Assembly (NCBI GenBank): GCA_002729015.1
Contig: PBVO01000060.1
Coordinates: 24,382-45,451 of the forward strand
Source: Candidatus Poribacteria bacterium
GTDB taxonomy: Bacteria > Poribacteria > WGA-4E > UBA9662
DNA: 21,070 nt
Direction: 5' to 3'
This document shows positions 1 to 7,613 of this stretch, piece by piece; within the stretch, counting starts at the first letter, position 1, and each line of letters begins with the position of its first letter. The translations under genes and the position numbers were made by a program. The notes under the pieces were generated by a model that was not told the origin of the DNA, did not search any database, and worked only from the letters and a program-made list of their open reading frames with translations.

Positions 1-1344
1 AATGCTACGTTGTGGATTAATGAAAATGGTAGTACATGTGAATACATCGACGGTACAAAAATTGTTTTTCCAGCGAACTTAGCTGGTACTTCCGAGAATC
101 TTTATTTGGCTTCAGTATCCACGATATCCAACGACTCGGTCATAAAGCTTGAATCTGCTATCGATGAAAAATCTTATGTCGTGTCGATTTTTGGGCAAAA
201 CCCAGTTTTTAACTTTGATTCGTCAGCTCGTTTAACACTGAAATACTCCGATGGAATAGATAATGAGGTTACAACCCCCCAAATTTTTGCCTTGCGAGGT
301 AATAAATGGATACGATTAGTCAACCAAACAACTGACTTAGATAATAACACTGTAACTGCTGACATCAAATCACCAGGTATATATAGTTTAGCCTCATTTG
401 AGATTAACAAAACTACAGAAAACCCTTGGGACATCAATAGAGACAGCAACGTTAACATATTTGACTTAGTACTAGTTGCAGGTCAGTTTGGTGAGAATGG
501 AAAAAACTTGAAAGGTGATATTAACGGAGACAATAGTGTTAACATATTCGATTTAGTCTTGGTTGCGAGTCATTTTGGCGAAACTTACGATTCTGCTGCT
601 CCTACTGTTTTTACTTCCAATTTAGCACCTAGTTTTGAGGTTAGTTTGAGGAGTATTTCAGCTGACAAACGTGATACAACGACTTTTCAGATTCTAATTG
701 ATGGACTTGACTCTTTAGAACAATTAGCCGGATATCAAGTAACTATCTGCGGATTGGAAAACGATTTAAGGGTTATTGATGCAGGGTCAGTCTTTTTACC
801 CAGATCGACGTATTCAGTTCCGAACCAACGCAGAGGAGACCAAGTAACAATTAGTGCAGTTGCTTATGGTAAAAAAAATAATAAATCTAAAATTTATACG
901 AAAGAGCAAGCTGTTTTGACTACATTTCAGTTGAGTAGCGAAGAGAAGGGTATTAGGCTACAGAATGTTCTTCTTTCCAATGTAGATGGTAATTCCATTC
1001 CATTGGTTATCAATACAGATATTCAGACAACATTGAATGAACATTTGCCAATCAAAACGGAGGTCAAACAGAATTACCCTAATCCGTTCAATCCTGAAAC
1101 CTGGATTCCTTTTTCTGTCGATTCAGATACTGTTGTTCGATTAATCGTTTACAACTACGGTGGAGCAGTAATAAGAGAAATCGATTTAGGTGTGGTCAGT
1201 CAAGGCCGTTATATAAATAAAGACGAAGCAATACATTGGGATGGCCGAAATCAGTATGGTGAAGAGGTTGCTAGTGGGGTTTATTTCTACCGTTTGCATA
1301 CCACAAATACTACTTCAGCTAAAAAAATGACCATAATGAAATAA
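1..1344 (+). CDS. Secreted dockerin-containing protein with C-terminal FlgD-Ig-like module (5' partial)
   Basis: The reading frame is open to the left edge, so the N-terminus is missing and 447 residues are visible. Residues ~1-137 look like beta-sandwich material ending in SPGIYSLASF. Residues ~142-194 hold two dockerin type I-like calcium loops, DINRDSNVNIFDLVLVA and DINGDNSVNIFDLVLVA, both with the D-x-N-x-D-x-x-V-N-I-F-D ligand pattern. Residues ~211-345 resemble a cohesin-like beta-sandwich (GYQVTICGLENDLRVIDAGS). Residues ~355-447 are a FlgD-Ig-like C-terminal module with NYPNPFNPETWIPF, WDGRN and ASGVYFYRL, a type of domain used for surface sorting or secretion in several phyla. The dockerin pair is internal, not C-terminal. 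The protein is probably secreted or cell-surface. Its ligand or enzymatic role, if any, lies in the missing part. Domain order is seen; cohesin identity is inference. Confidence 0.85.
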   Translation, partial: NATLWINENGSTCEYIDGTKIVFPANLAGTSENLYLASVSTISNDSVIKLESAIDEKSYVVSIFGQNPVFNFDSSARLTLKYSDGIDNEVTTPQIFALRGNKWIRLVNQTTDLDNNTVTADIKSPGIYSLASFEINKTTENPWDINRDSNVNIFDLVLVAGQFGENGKNLKGDINGDNSVNIFDLVLVASHFGETYDSAAPTVFTSNLAPSFEVSLRSISADKRDTTTFQILIDGLDSLEQLAGYQVTICGLENDLRVIDAGSVFLPRSTYSVPNQRRGDQVTISAVAYGKKNNKSKIYTKEQAVLTTFQLSSEEKGIRLQNVLLSNVDGNSIPLVINTDIQTTLNEHLPIKTEVKQNYPNPFNPETWIPFSVDSDTVVRLIVYNYGGAVIREIDLGVVSQGRYINKDEAIHWDGRNQYGEEVASGVYFYRLHTTNTTSAKKMTIMK

Positions 1345-1375
1345 TGAGACCAAATAGGGGTAAAAGAAAATCCTT

Positions 1376-2005
1376 ATGGACAAAAGACAATTACTCGCTT
1401 GGCGTAGAGACCAAAATGATGATTTAACCCAGACTTCGAAATCTGCCGAATTACCTCTCAGAAGAAGGCGTGCCGCAATTCAGCATCGGGCAGCAGGTGG
1501 ACTTAAACAGATGCGTGCCGAAGGATTCGGGCCGGCCTATGTCAAAAAACAAATTCAGCTCAAGACTCCAATGATATTCGGTTTGTATGGGTTAGAAGAT
1601 TATCCTGTACGAATTGTGGAAGGTCGTATTCTTCGCGGTTACACATATATTCTAGATCTTCTGTTGGCTGGCGAGCGGTTTCGGGTGGAAAAGATCAATT
1701 TAATGTATATTTATAAAGTTGCTGACCAAGTTGAAATTGCACCCAATATTTCCTGTGACAAATCGATTCAGAGATTATCACTAGGTCCAGCTCGGCAAAA
1801 AGAAGAACGATACGAAATTGATGAAGAAATGTTGATCCGGTGTTTTAAGGAGAAAAGGATGATGACATTAGTTATTCGCACCGGAGAGAGTTTCACTGGC
1901 TACATTGACTGGTTCAGTAACTACGAAATTAAAATTCGTTTAGACGTTGTAAGAAAAGCTGTAGTTATTTTTCGACATGCTCTTTATCGTGCATCTGTGA
2001 CCTAA
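1376..2005 (+). CDS. Putative tandem Hfq/Sm-like RNA-binding protein
   Basis: The 209-residue protein starts at an ATG 31 bases after the preceding gene. Residues 1-58 are charged, with an RRRR cluster at 29-32. Two similar segments follow. Residues ~60-122 contain PVRIVEGRILRGY and end in YIYKVADQV. Residues ~149-208 contain MMTLVIRTGESFTGYIDWF and end in VIFRHALYRASV. Both match the Sm fold pattern of Hfq: helix, then V-x-I-x-x-x-x-G-x-x-x-x-G-x-I strands, then the Sm2 strand. FRHAL corresponds to the Hfq YKHAI signature; YIYKV is a degraded form of it. Normal Hfq is about 70-100 residues with one domain, so this would be a fused pair that could assemble as a trimer of dimers (inference). 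The likely role is RNA binding or riboregulation. A weak hairpin follows the stop. The Hfq assignment is by eye from remote similarity. Confidence 0.6.
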   Translation: MDKRQLLAWRRDQNDDLTQTSKSAELPLRRRRAAIQHRAAGGLKQMRAEGFGPAYVKKQIQLKTPMIFGLYGLEDYPVRIVEGRILRGYTYILDLLLAGERFRVEKINLMYIYKVADQVEIAPNISCDKSIQRLSLGPARQKEERYEIDEEMLIRCFKEKRMMTLVIRTGESFTGYIDWFSNYEIKIRLDVVRKAVVIFRHALYRASVT

Positions 2006-2052
2006 CTACAATTGCTCCAATGAATCGTGTCATGAAGCCAACTCGATCAATG

Positions 2053-2070
2053 AGCCTGATTAGGGCTTTT
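2053..2070 (+). terminator. Weak hairpin plus T-run after the Hfq-like gene
   Basis: AGCC (2053-2056) can pair with GGCT (2064-2067) around a 7-base loop, followed by TTTT. The stem is short, so this is only a possible intrinsic terminator. It overlaps the upstream part of the candidate promoter for the next gene. Confidence 0.3.
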
Positions 2071-2083
2071 ATCTCTGTATAAT
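2055..2083 (+). promoter_or_regulatory. Candidate promoter for the TPR gene
   Basis: A perfect TATAAT hexamer lies at 2078-2083, 18 bases before the ATG at 2102. The upstream hexamer is poor (CCTGAT about 17 bases upstream). The leader would be only about 10 bases. Confidence 0.35.
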
Positions 2084-2101
2084 TTTGTTTTCCCAAGAGA
2101 T

Positions 2102-3355
2102 ATGAAGCGAGTCGTTTCTCTCATATTCTTTTCTTTTTTCTTTTCTATGCTCTGGGCGGATGAGTTGAATCTTAAAAATTCGCCAAAAACGTCTGAATTA
2201 TTTTTGCAAGCAGAAACAGCTTTTCAGTCGAATCAATGGGAAACTTCGTTATCTCTTTTTAATCAAGTTATAGAAATAAACCCCGAATCGGTTGCAGCTT
2301 GGGTTGGAATAGGTTTGTCTCTGAACCATTTAGGCCTATATTGGAGAGCAATTGAGCCAATTCAGCAAGCTGTTCGATTAGAACCAAACGACGCAACCAT
2401 TCATGCTATCCTTGCCCAGACCTATCTTAAAAACCGGCAGTATGTACAGGCAGATACGTGGTACCAAAAAGCTATCAAGATGCATTTAGAAAACGCACCA
2501 GTGAAGTGGTACTTAGATCTTGGTTTTATCGAAACTCAACTTGGCAACTTAGAAAAAGCTCGTCGGTATTATCTTGTTGCTGCGCAATTATATCCAAGGT
2601 CAGTAGCTGCTTACCAGAATCTTGGTATCTTGCTATTGAATCAAAACCGGTTAGATGAAGCTGATGCTTGCTTCTATACAGTTTTGTCAATACAAAAAGA
2701 TATTGGGGCTGCACTTTTTGGAAAAGGCGAAGTTGCCTTCAAGCGAACTGATTATACTCAAGCGATCGTTTTTTATCAACAAGCTATTGAAAGAGAACCA
2801 ACGGTACCACAGTACCATCGAGCAATGGGCCAAACATTGTTAAGATTAGGTAAAGCCTCAGAAGCCTATCAGTACTTGGCCAAGTCAAAACGTTTGCGCG
2901 CCGAGCAATTTCGGCACGAGGCACACCGAGCTGCTCGTCAAAAGGATTGGCCTCAAGTTATTTCGAAGCTAAAACGCGCAATGGAGCGCGATCCTACATA
3001 TTTATCCGTTGTAGAAGATTTAGCTTATGTCTATGTACAGCAGGAAAAATTATCATTGGCTGAATCAGTTTTGAGCACTGGATTAATGCAAGTTAAAGAC
3101 TGGGCTCCCGGATACTGGCAACGCGGCGAAGTTAGGTTTCAGCTGCGAAATTATGACTTAGCAGAAATTGATCTTAGAAAAGCTATTGAACTTGCACCTT
3201 CAGCAGCCCCTCCCAAGTTTGCCTTAGCTCAATTGTTATTCGAACAAAAAAAGTCATTGGCAGAGGCTTTAGAATTAGCTGAAACGGTTAATCGATTGAC
3301 ACCCAAAGCCAAATATCATCAGCTGTGGCTGGATGTAAAAAATTATATCGACTAA
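2102..3355 (+). CDS. Secreted TPR-repeat protein
   Basis: The protein has 417 residues. Residues 1-19 form a signal peptide: basic MKR, a phenylalanine-rich hydrophobic core, and probable cleavage around WADE. Nearly all of the rest consists of about eleven tetratricopeptide repeats of ~34 residues, with the usual W/Y at position 4, G/A at 8, Y/F at 11 and A/P near the end (for example AAWVGIGLSLNHLGLYWRAI and AALFGKGEVAFKRTDYTQAI). TPR superhelices bind partner proteins and have no catalysis of their own. With a signal peptide, this one likely works in the periplasm or at the outer membrane as an assembly scaffold. A TATAAT box lies just upstream. The ribosome site is weak (AAGAGA directly before the ATG). 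No partner can be named from the context. Confidence 0.85.
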   Translation: MKRVVSLIFFSFFFSMLWADELNLKNSPKTSELFLQAETAFQSNQWETSLSLFNQVIEINPESVAAWVGIGLSLNHLGLYWRAIEPIQQAVRLEPNDATIHAILAQTYLKNRQYVQADTWYQKAIKMHLENAPVKWYLDLGFIETQLGNLEKARRYYLVAAQLYPRSVAAYQNLGILLLNQNRLDEADACFYTVLSIQKDIGAALFGKGEVAFKRTDYTQAIVFYQQAIEREPTVPQYHRAMGQTLLRLGKASEAYQYLAKSKRLRAEQFRHEAHRAARQKDWPQVISKLKRAMERDPTYLSVVEDLAYVYVQQEKLSLAESVLSTGLMQVKDWAPGYWQRGEVRFQLRNYDLAEIDLRKAIELAPSAAPPKFALAQLLFEQKKSLAEALELAETVNRLTPKAKYHQLWLDVKNYID

Positions 3356-3508
3356 GCTAATATTCTCTTCCCTACAAAAAAGATTTATTCCCCCTGAGTT
3401 TGTTGCAAGCTGTTGAGAAAGCAACTAAATTCGTCTTCTCTATTGAACAGTATGTGTATCCGTGTCAGACAATTTAATAACATTTGTACAACAAACTAAC
3501 ATGGCTAT

Positions 3509-3537
3509 TTTATTTATCGTAAACGACCTGATATAAT
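3509..3537 (+). promoter_or_regulatory. Candidate extended -10 promoter for the propeller gene
   Basis: TGATATAAT (3529-3537) is a perfect extended -10 element. The -35 region, 17 bases upstream, is weak (TTTATT). Transcription would start near 3544, about 30 bases before the TTG start at 3575. Confidence 0.5.
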
Positions 3538-3574
3538 TCCCATTGAACAAAACATGACTTTGTATTGATGTTAT

Positions 3575-4771
3575 TTGAATAGGAGTAAAAACATCCTAAA
3601 AAAACTTTCAAATGGTCCTAAAAACCATTTCTTTGGCTATTACGGAATTAATCCCTGGGATTTCTCTCAAACATATCATTTGGCGTTAGAAACTGACTTT
3701 CACGATTACGTACCCAAGCCGAATGATGTAGCCAAGATTGGTCTAATTGATCGCCGAACTGGTGATTTTACTACCATTTCGACTACTTCAGCTTTCAATT
3801 TACAGCAAGGCAGTATGACTCATTGGATCAATAGCGATTGGGGGGAAGAGTTAACTCATAACGATTGGGAGGGTGATCAACTTGTTTCCCGAGCTATTAG
3901 CTTGGAAACGAAAAAGTGCCGTACTATCCAAGCTGCAATCGCAGCGGTTTCACCTTGTATGTCTTACGCTATTGGCCTTAACTTTGCTCGTATGTCAGTT
4001 TGTCGACCAGTAATCGGCTATGCTAATTTGATCGCACCCGAAAGCTGGGAAAAAATACCAGATAATGATGGCCTTTTGTTTATTAACTTGAAAGATGGCT
4101 CGGCAAACCTAATAATTTCAATCAAGGAAGTCATTAATCAATCAAATTTAGCTATTTCTCAATGTGGATTGACATGGATTAACCATGTCATGGTTAATCC
4201 ATCAGGTACTCGTATTTTTTTCTTTTGTCGTTCTCGTCTGGTCAAACAAACCAAAGGATCAGGCTTCGTGACTTCGCTCTGGACTATTAACCCCGACGGT
4301 TCTGATTTACAGTGTCAAATCCCTTTTGGGAATAAGGTTTCTCATTTTGCTTGGCGTGATGAAAAAAGAATGTTGATGTCAACGGATGTGCTTGGTCAAA
4401 TGCAATTCGTGGAGTTTACCGATAATCAGGGAGATTTCACTCCTGTTGGGTTTGACAAGCTACCTTCGGACGGGCATGCTTGTTATTCGCCAGATGGCAA
4501 ATGGTTGATAACAGATACATACCCTGACCAACGCACCAGACTTTCAAAGCTTTTACTTTATCATGTAGAAAGTGGGCAGCTGATTCAATTGGGTGATTTG
4601 TATGCCGCACCACAGTTTACAGGGACCATTCGTTGTGACCTACACCCTCGTTGGTCCTTGGATAGTCAGTTCGTAACTATCGACTCGGTCCATCAAGGAG
4701 ATCGCCAAGTTTATATTGCTGAATTATGTGAATACGATCAATTTGTCGCGCTAAGCTCGTCGAACCAATGA
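3575..4771 (+). CDS. TolB/oligogalacturonate-lyase-like beta-propeller protein
   Basis: The protein has 398 residues and starts at a TTG. A stop codon lies in frame nine bases upstream and no ATG precedes the conserved GPKNHFFGYYGINPWD at residues 14-29, so the TTG is the best start. Repeated blade motifs are seen: VNPSGTRIFFF, YSPDGKWLITDTYPD and HPRWSLDSQFVTIDS, as in TolB/WD40-like PD repeats. Histidines fall at 204 (NHVMVNPSG), 257 (SHFAW), 301 (GHACYSPDG) and 357 (DLHPRWS). This pattern recalls the histidines around the metal site of oligogalacturonate lyases (PL22), but I cannot confirm an equivalent site. There is no signal peptide, so it is likely cytoplasmic. It may act on sugar acids or may be a non-catalytic propeller. 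The gene has its own promoter and converges on the SDR gene. Confidence 0.65.
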   Translation: MNRSKNILKKLSNGPKNHFFGYYGINPWDFSQTYHLALETDFHDYVPKPNDVAKIGLIDRRTGDFTTISTTSAFNLQQGSMTHWINSDWGEELTHNDWEGDQLVSRAISLETKKCRTIQAAIAAVSPCMSYAIGLNFARMSVCRPVIGYANLIAPESWEKIPDNDGLLFINLKDGSANLIISIKEVINQSNLAISQCGLTWINHVMVNPSGTRIFFFCRSRLVKQTKGSGFVTSLWTINPDGSDLQCQIPFGNKVSHFAWRDEKRMLMSTDVLGQMQFVEFTDNQGDFTPVGFDKLPSDGHACYSPDGKWLITDTYPDQRTRLSKLLLYHVESGQLIQLGDLYAAPQFTGTIRCDLHPRWSLDSQFVTIDSVHQGDRQVYIAELCEYDQFVALSSSNQ

Positions 4772-5058
4772 TATTACTGATACCGGAAAAGCGAATAAGG
4801 AACAAATTTTCAGAGAGTCCTATTTTTGTCCACAAAACTGAGACATAAACAAAGCACTAAAAAACTGACCCCCTAGAACTTATTTTTGCCGAAATACTGA
4901 AAAGACGAGAATTTGTGTTAACCTTTCAACGTTGTCCGTTATCATTGGAAGTGATTGCAAATTCGAGCAAGCCCTCCAGTGTCTTTTTTCGGACTAGCTT
5001 TATCCCATAAATCAACACAGGTATTGTATATTTTCGGTTAATTTTTCATGAGATTTGT
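4772..5058. other. Convergent intergenic region with weak repeats
   Basis: No credible ORF is seen. There is an imperfect direct repeat beginning TATTTTTG and ending ACTGA (4821-4841 and 4881-4900), and AAAACTGA occurs at 4834-4841 and 4860-4867. An inverted pair GAATTTG / CAAATTC lies at 4909-4915 and 4958-4964. The motifs near CACAAAACTGAGACA and AAACTGACCCCCTAG recall ends of DDE-transposase insertion sequences, so this could be an eroded IS relic. No clear intrinsic terminator is visible for either flanking gene. Confidence 0.3.
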
Positions 5059-5769
5059 CTAGGCCCTACCATAGACAGGAACAGTTGCCCCATTAATTAT
5101 ACTTGCCTGCTCAGAAATCAAGAAACCAACTACCTGGGCAATCTGGTGAGGTTTAACCCAAAGACTGTGGTCCTCATTGGGCATTGCTTGTCGGTTTGTT
5201 GGGGTATCAATAATCGATGGCATAATAGCATTAACGTTGATTTTCTTATCTTTCACCTCTTCAGCAATAGATTCAGTCAATATGCGAACTCCAGCTTTAG
5301 CTGTCGAATAAGCACTCATTCCAGCTGTTCCCTTCAAACCAGCCCTTGCTGAAACATTGATGATTTTCCCATACTGGCGTTCCATCATATGAAATAATAC
5401 AGACCGACAGCAGAGAAATACCGACTTGAGGTTCAAATTCATCATAAATTCCCATTCATCCAACGTCATTTCTGCTGTTAGGTTTCCGCCGACAAATCCT
5501 CCAGCTATATTGGCTAACAAATCTATTTTTCCGAATTTTTCCAAAGCCGTTTCTGTCAGTTTATCAACTTCATCAGCTTTGGTAAGGTCGGTTGAGACTA
5601 ATGATACGTCCGTCATTTTGTTGCCAATCTTACGCTCAAATAGTTCAATTTCATCCTCAATAAAGGAGGGAACTATTAGACGGTATTGATTTGACAACAG
5701 GTATTGGCAAATGGCGGTTCCCAATGCCCCTGTTCCTCCAGTTACAATTGCTGACTTGTAGTTAGCCAT
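5059..5769 (-). CDS. Short-chain dehydrogenase/reductase (SDR family)
   Basis: This is a classical SDR of 236 residues. It has the nucleotide-binding TGGTGALG at residues 10-17, NIAG at 87-90, and a probable catalytic tetrad Asn113-Ser140-Tyr154-Lys158 (NLK, NVSA, YSTAK). The C-terminal GATVPVYGRA is usual for the family. It catalyses NAD(P)H-dependent oxidoreduction of an unknown alcohol or carbonyl substrate; the acidic region after strand 2 does not settle NAD versus NADP. The ATG overlaps the end of the CBS/CorC gene by 8 bases (ATGGCTAA), which suggests translational coupling. It is the last gene of the leftward run. The substrate cannot be inferred from context. Confidence 0.9.
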   Translation of the reverse strand: MANYKSAIVTGGTGALGTAICQYLLSNQYRLIVPSFIEDEIELFERKIGNKMTDVSLVSTDLTKADEVDKLTETALEKFGKIDLLANIAGGFVGGNLTAEMTLDEWEFMMNLNLKSVFLCCRSVLFHMMERQYGKIINVSARAGLKGTAGMSAYSTAKAGVRILTESIAEEVKDKKINVNAIMPSIIDTPTNRQAMPNEDHSLWVKPHQIAQVVGFLISEQASIINGATVPVYGRA

Positions 5770-7063
5770 GAAATTCCTCTTTTGACTTCGTCAAGTTTGT
5801 CTCATTAGATATTGTTTGATCCACTGTCACGCGGTAAATTCGTCTATTATCTGCTTCTAAAACTGAAAGTTTCAATCTATCAATTTGGAAGGTTTCTCCT
5901 TTTTCCGGTACTCGTCCAAAATGATCAATCATTACACCACCAATTGTATCGACACTAACTACTTCTAAATTACTGTTAAAAAAATCGTTAAAATCATCAA
6001 TGTTCATTCGAGCATCAACGGAATAAATATCTGACGATATTTGAATGCACTCAACTTGTTCTTCTGTGTCGTATTCATCCTGAATCTCGCCAACTATTTC
6101 TTCAATAATATCCTCTATTGTTACTAAACCTGCAGTTCCACCATACTCATCAACAATAATTGCTAAGTGTAATCGACTACTCTGCAAGTCTTGAAATAGG
6201 TCCCATATTTTACGGCTTTCTGGCGTAAAATATGGAGGACGACTTGACACAAGCTGTTCTAAATCGACCGTTTCCCCTTTAGACCAACAATCTAACAATT
6301 CTTTGACATGCAAAATACCAATTATATTGTGACTATGGTCTACTCGATCACGGTACACTGGAATACGAGAGTGCCTAGATTGAATAGCTGCGCGTAAGAT
6401 TTCGTCGATACCTGATTTAGCTTCTAGATGAACTATGTCGGTTCGAGGTATCATGATTTCGCGGACTACTTTATCTGGCAGGCCGAGAATTCGAGAAATC
6501 ATCTCGTGTTCTTCGACGTCAAAATCTCCCTGTCTATTTCCCACAGATACGAAGGTTTCCAACAATTCTGGCGAAACAATACTATCTATTTTGATATTCT
6601 TACCTCCCAAAAGACGTATTGAAAAGCGAGATAGATAAGTCATTGGTAAAATAATTGGAAAAAGTAACCAGCAAACCGGTCGCAGTATATATAGTAACTT
6701 AATCAATACATTAGTATTGATTGGATAGCTATAGTTCCGTGGAATCAGTTCCACTAGCAAAACGAAAACTAAAATGACAACTAAAGATGGAGCAATTTTT
6801 GGCAGAGAAATGAGAAGTGGAAAAGATAGAGTAAACGCACTCACAATTGACAACCACTTTAGGAGAGCTAAAGCTACGTGATACTTCTGCGGTTGACTGA
6901 GTAAGGTATAGAGGACCTCGTAGTTGCCCCCCCCATCCTCGGCTACTTCTATAACTTGATTCTTATCAAGTCCTTTTAGGAAAGATTCAGCCATCGAAAC
7001 TAGAAAAGAAAAAACAACAGATACGAAAATGCCGAAAAAAGTTATACTTTCTATGTCATCCAA
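5762..7063 (-). CDS. CorC/HlyC-type membrane protein with DUF21, CBS pair and CorC_HlyC domains
   Basis: The protein has 433 residues. The N-terminal ~160 residues hold about four hydrophobic segments of the DUF21/CNNM transmembrane domain. A CBS pair follows from ~200 (IMIPRTDIVHLEA) to ~330, ending in the diagnostic TAGLVTIEDIIEEIVGEI with DEYD. The C-terminal ~90 residues are the CorC_HlyC domain (VDTIGGVMIDHFGRVPEKGE). Family members are linked to Mg/Co efflux or homeostasis and membrane protection, with CBS domains sensing adenosyl ligands. The gene lies 34 bases after ybeY, matching the ybeZ-ybeY-ybeX order, although E. coli YbeX lacks the membrane domain. The start is a TTG with AAAGGAG 13 bases upstream. 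A run of eight G (C on the + strand, 6927-6934) sits in the first cytosolic loop. Confidence 0.9.
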   Translation of the reverse strand: MDDIESITFFGIFVSVVFSFLVSMAESFLKGLDKNQVIEVAEDGGGNYEVLYTLLSQPQKYHVALALLKWLSIVSAFTLSFPLLISLPKIAPSLVVILVFVLLVELIPRNYSYPINTNVLIKLLYILRPVCWLLFPIILPMTYLSRFSIRLLGGKNIKIDSIVSPELLETFVSVGNRQGDFDVEEHEMISRILGLPDKVVREIMIPRTDIVHLEAKSGIDEILRAAIQSRHSRIPVYRDRVDHSHNIIGILHVKELLDCWSKGETVDLEQLVSSRPPYFTPESRKIWDLFQDLQSSRLHLAIIVDEYGGTAGLVTIEDIIEEIVGEIQDEYDTEEQVECIQISSDIYSVDARMNIDDFNDFFNSNLEVVSVDTIGGVMIDHFGRVPEKGETFQIDRLKLSVLEADNRRIYRVTVDQTISNETNLTKSKEEFHG

Positions 7064-7097
7064 GTCTAAGCAAATACTCCTTTCCTAGTCATAGGAT

Positions 7098-7613
7098 TTA
7101 TAGATTGAAACTTGATGTAGATGGCCAACCAAGCATGTTCGAAATTTGGTCTGAAATCCGTTGCTGCTCTTTAAACATACACTCAGCATCTTTTTCATTT
7201 AGATGATCGAAACCAAGAAGATGTAAAGTGCCATGAATCGTTAAGGCCACCAGTTCCATTTCTAATGAGTGAGATTGATTAACAGCTTGGCGCCTAGCAG
7301 TTGAAATGGAGATTGCAATATCCCCAAGTATCAATGGCTGACTCATGGGACCATAGTTGACATCTTTTTCGTGAATCACTGGAAACGCCAAAACATCAGT
7401 CGGTTTATTGACTGCGCGGTATCGTTGATTCAAGGTTTTCAATTCTTCGTCGTTTGTCATAAGAATACAAACCTCATAAATTTCTGCTTGATGAGCAATG
7501 AGTGTTCTTTCTGCAGCAAGTCGGGCTAAAGAAAAAGCTGACTCAATTTCATTTTCAAGAAGTCCTGTCCTCTCAGATTCAACATTGGACCAGTTATCAA
7601 TTAGATGAACCAT
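7098..7613 (-). CDS. ybeY: YbeY endoribonuclease / rRNA maturation factor
   Basis: This 171-residue protein carries the zinc-binding H-x3-H-x5-H signature of the family as HGTLHLLGFDH near residues 123-133, preceded by LALTI-type helix residues. Upstream, the conserved NxxYRxxxxPTDVLAFP motif is present (NQRYRAVNKPTDVLAFP), followed by LGDIAISI. YbeY is a single-strand-specific endoribonuclease involved in 16S rRNA 3' end processing and 70S ribosome quality control. The ATG lies inside the end of phoH (17-base overlap), with a purine-rich AGAAGAAA ribosome site within phoH, so translation is likely coupled. The length is slightly above the usual ~155 residues because of a short N-terminal extension. 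Confidence 0.95.
   Translation of the reverse strand: MVHLIDNWSNVESERTGLLENEIESAFSLARLAAERTLIAHQAEIYEVCILMTNDEELKTLNQRYRAVNKPTDVLAFPVIHEKDVNYGPMSQPLILGDIAISISTARRQAVNQSHSLEMELVALTIHGTLHLLGFDHLNEKDAECMFKEQQRISDQISNMLGWPSTSSFNL

Noticed and set aside
3404..3436. Possible hairpin GTTGC...GCAAC after the TPR gene as a terminator
   Set aside because: Only about five pairs with a long loop and no T-run.
3483..3490. TTGTACAA palindrome upstream of the propeller gene as an operator
   Set aside because: An 8-base palindrome is expected by chance at this scale and has no second copy.
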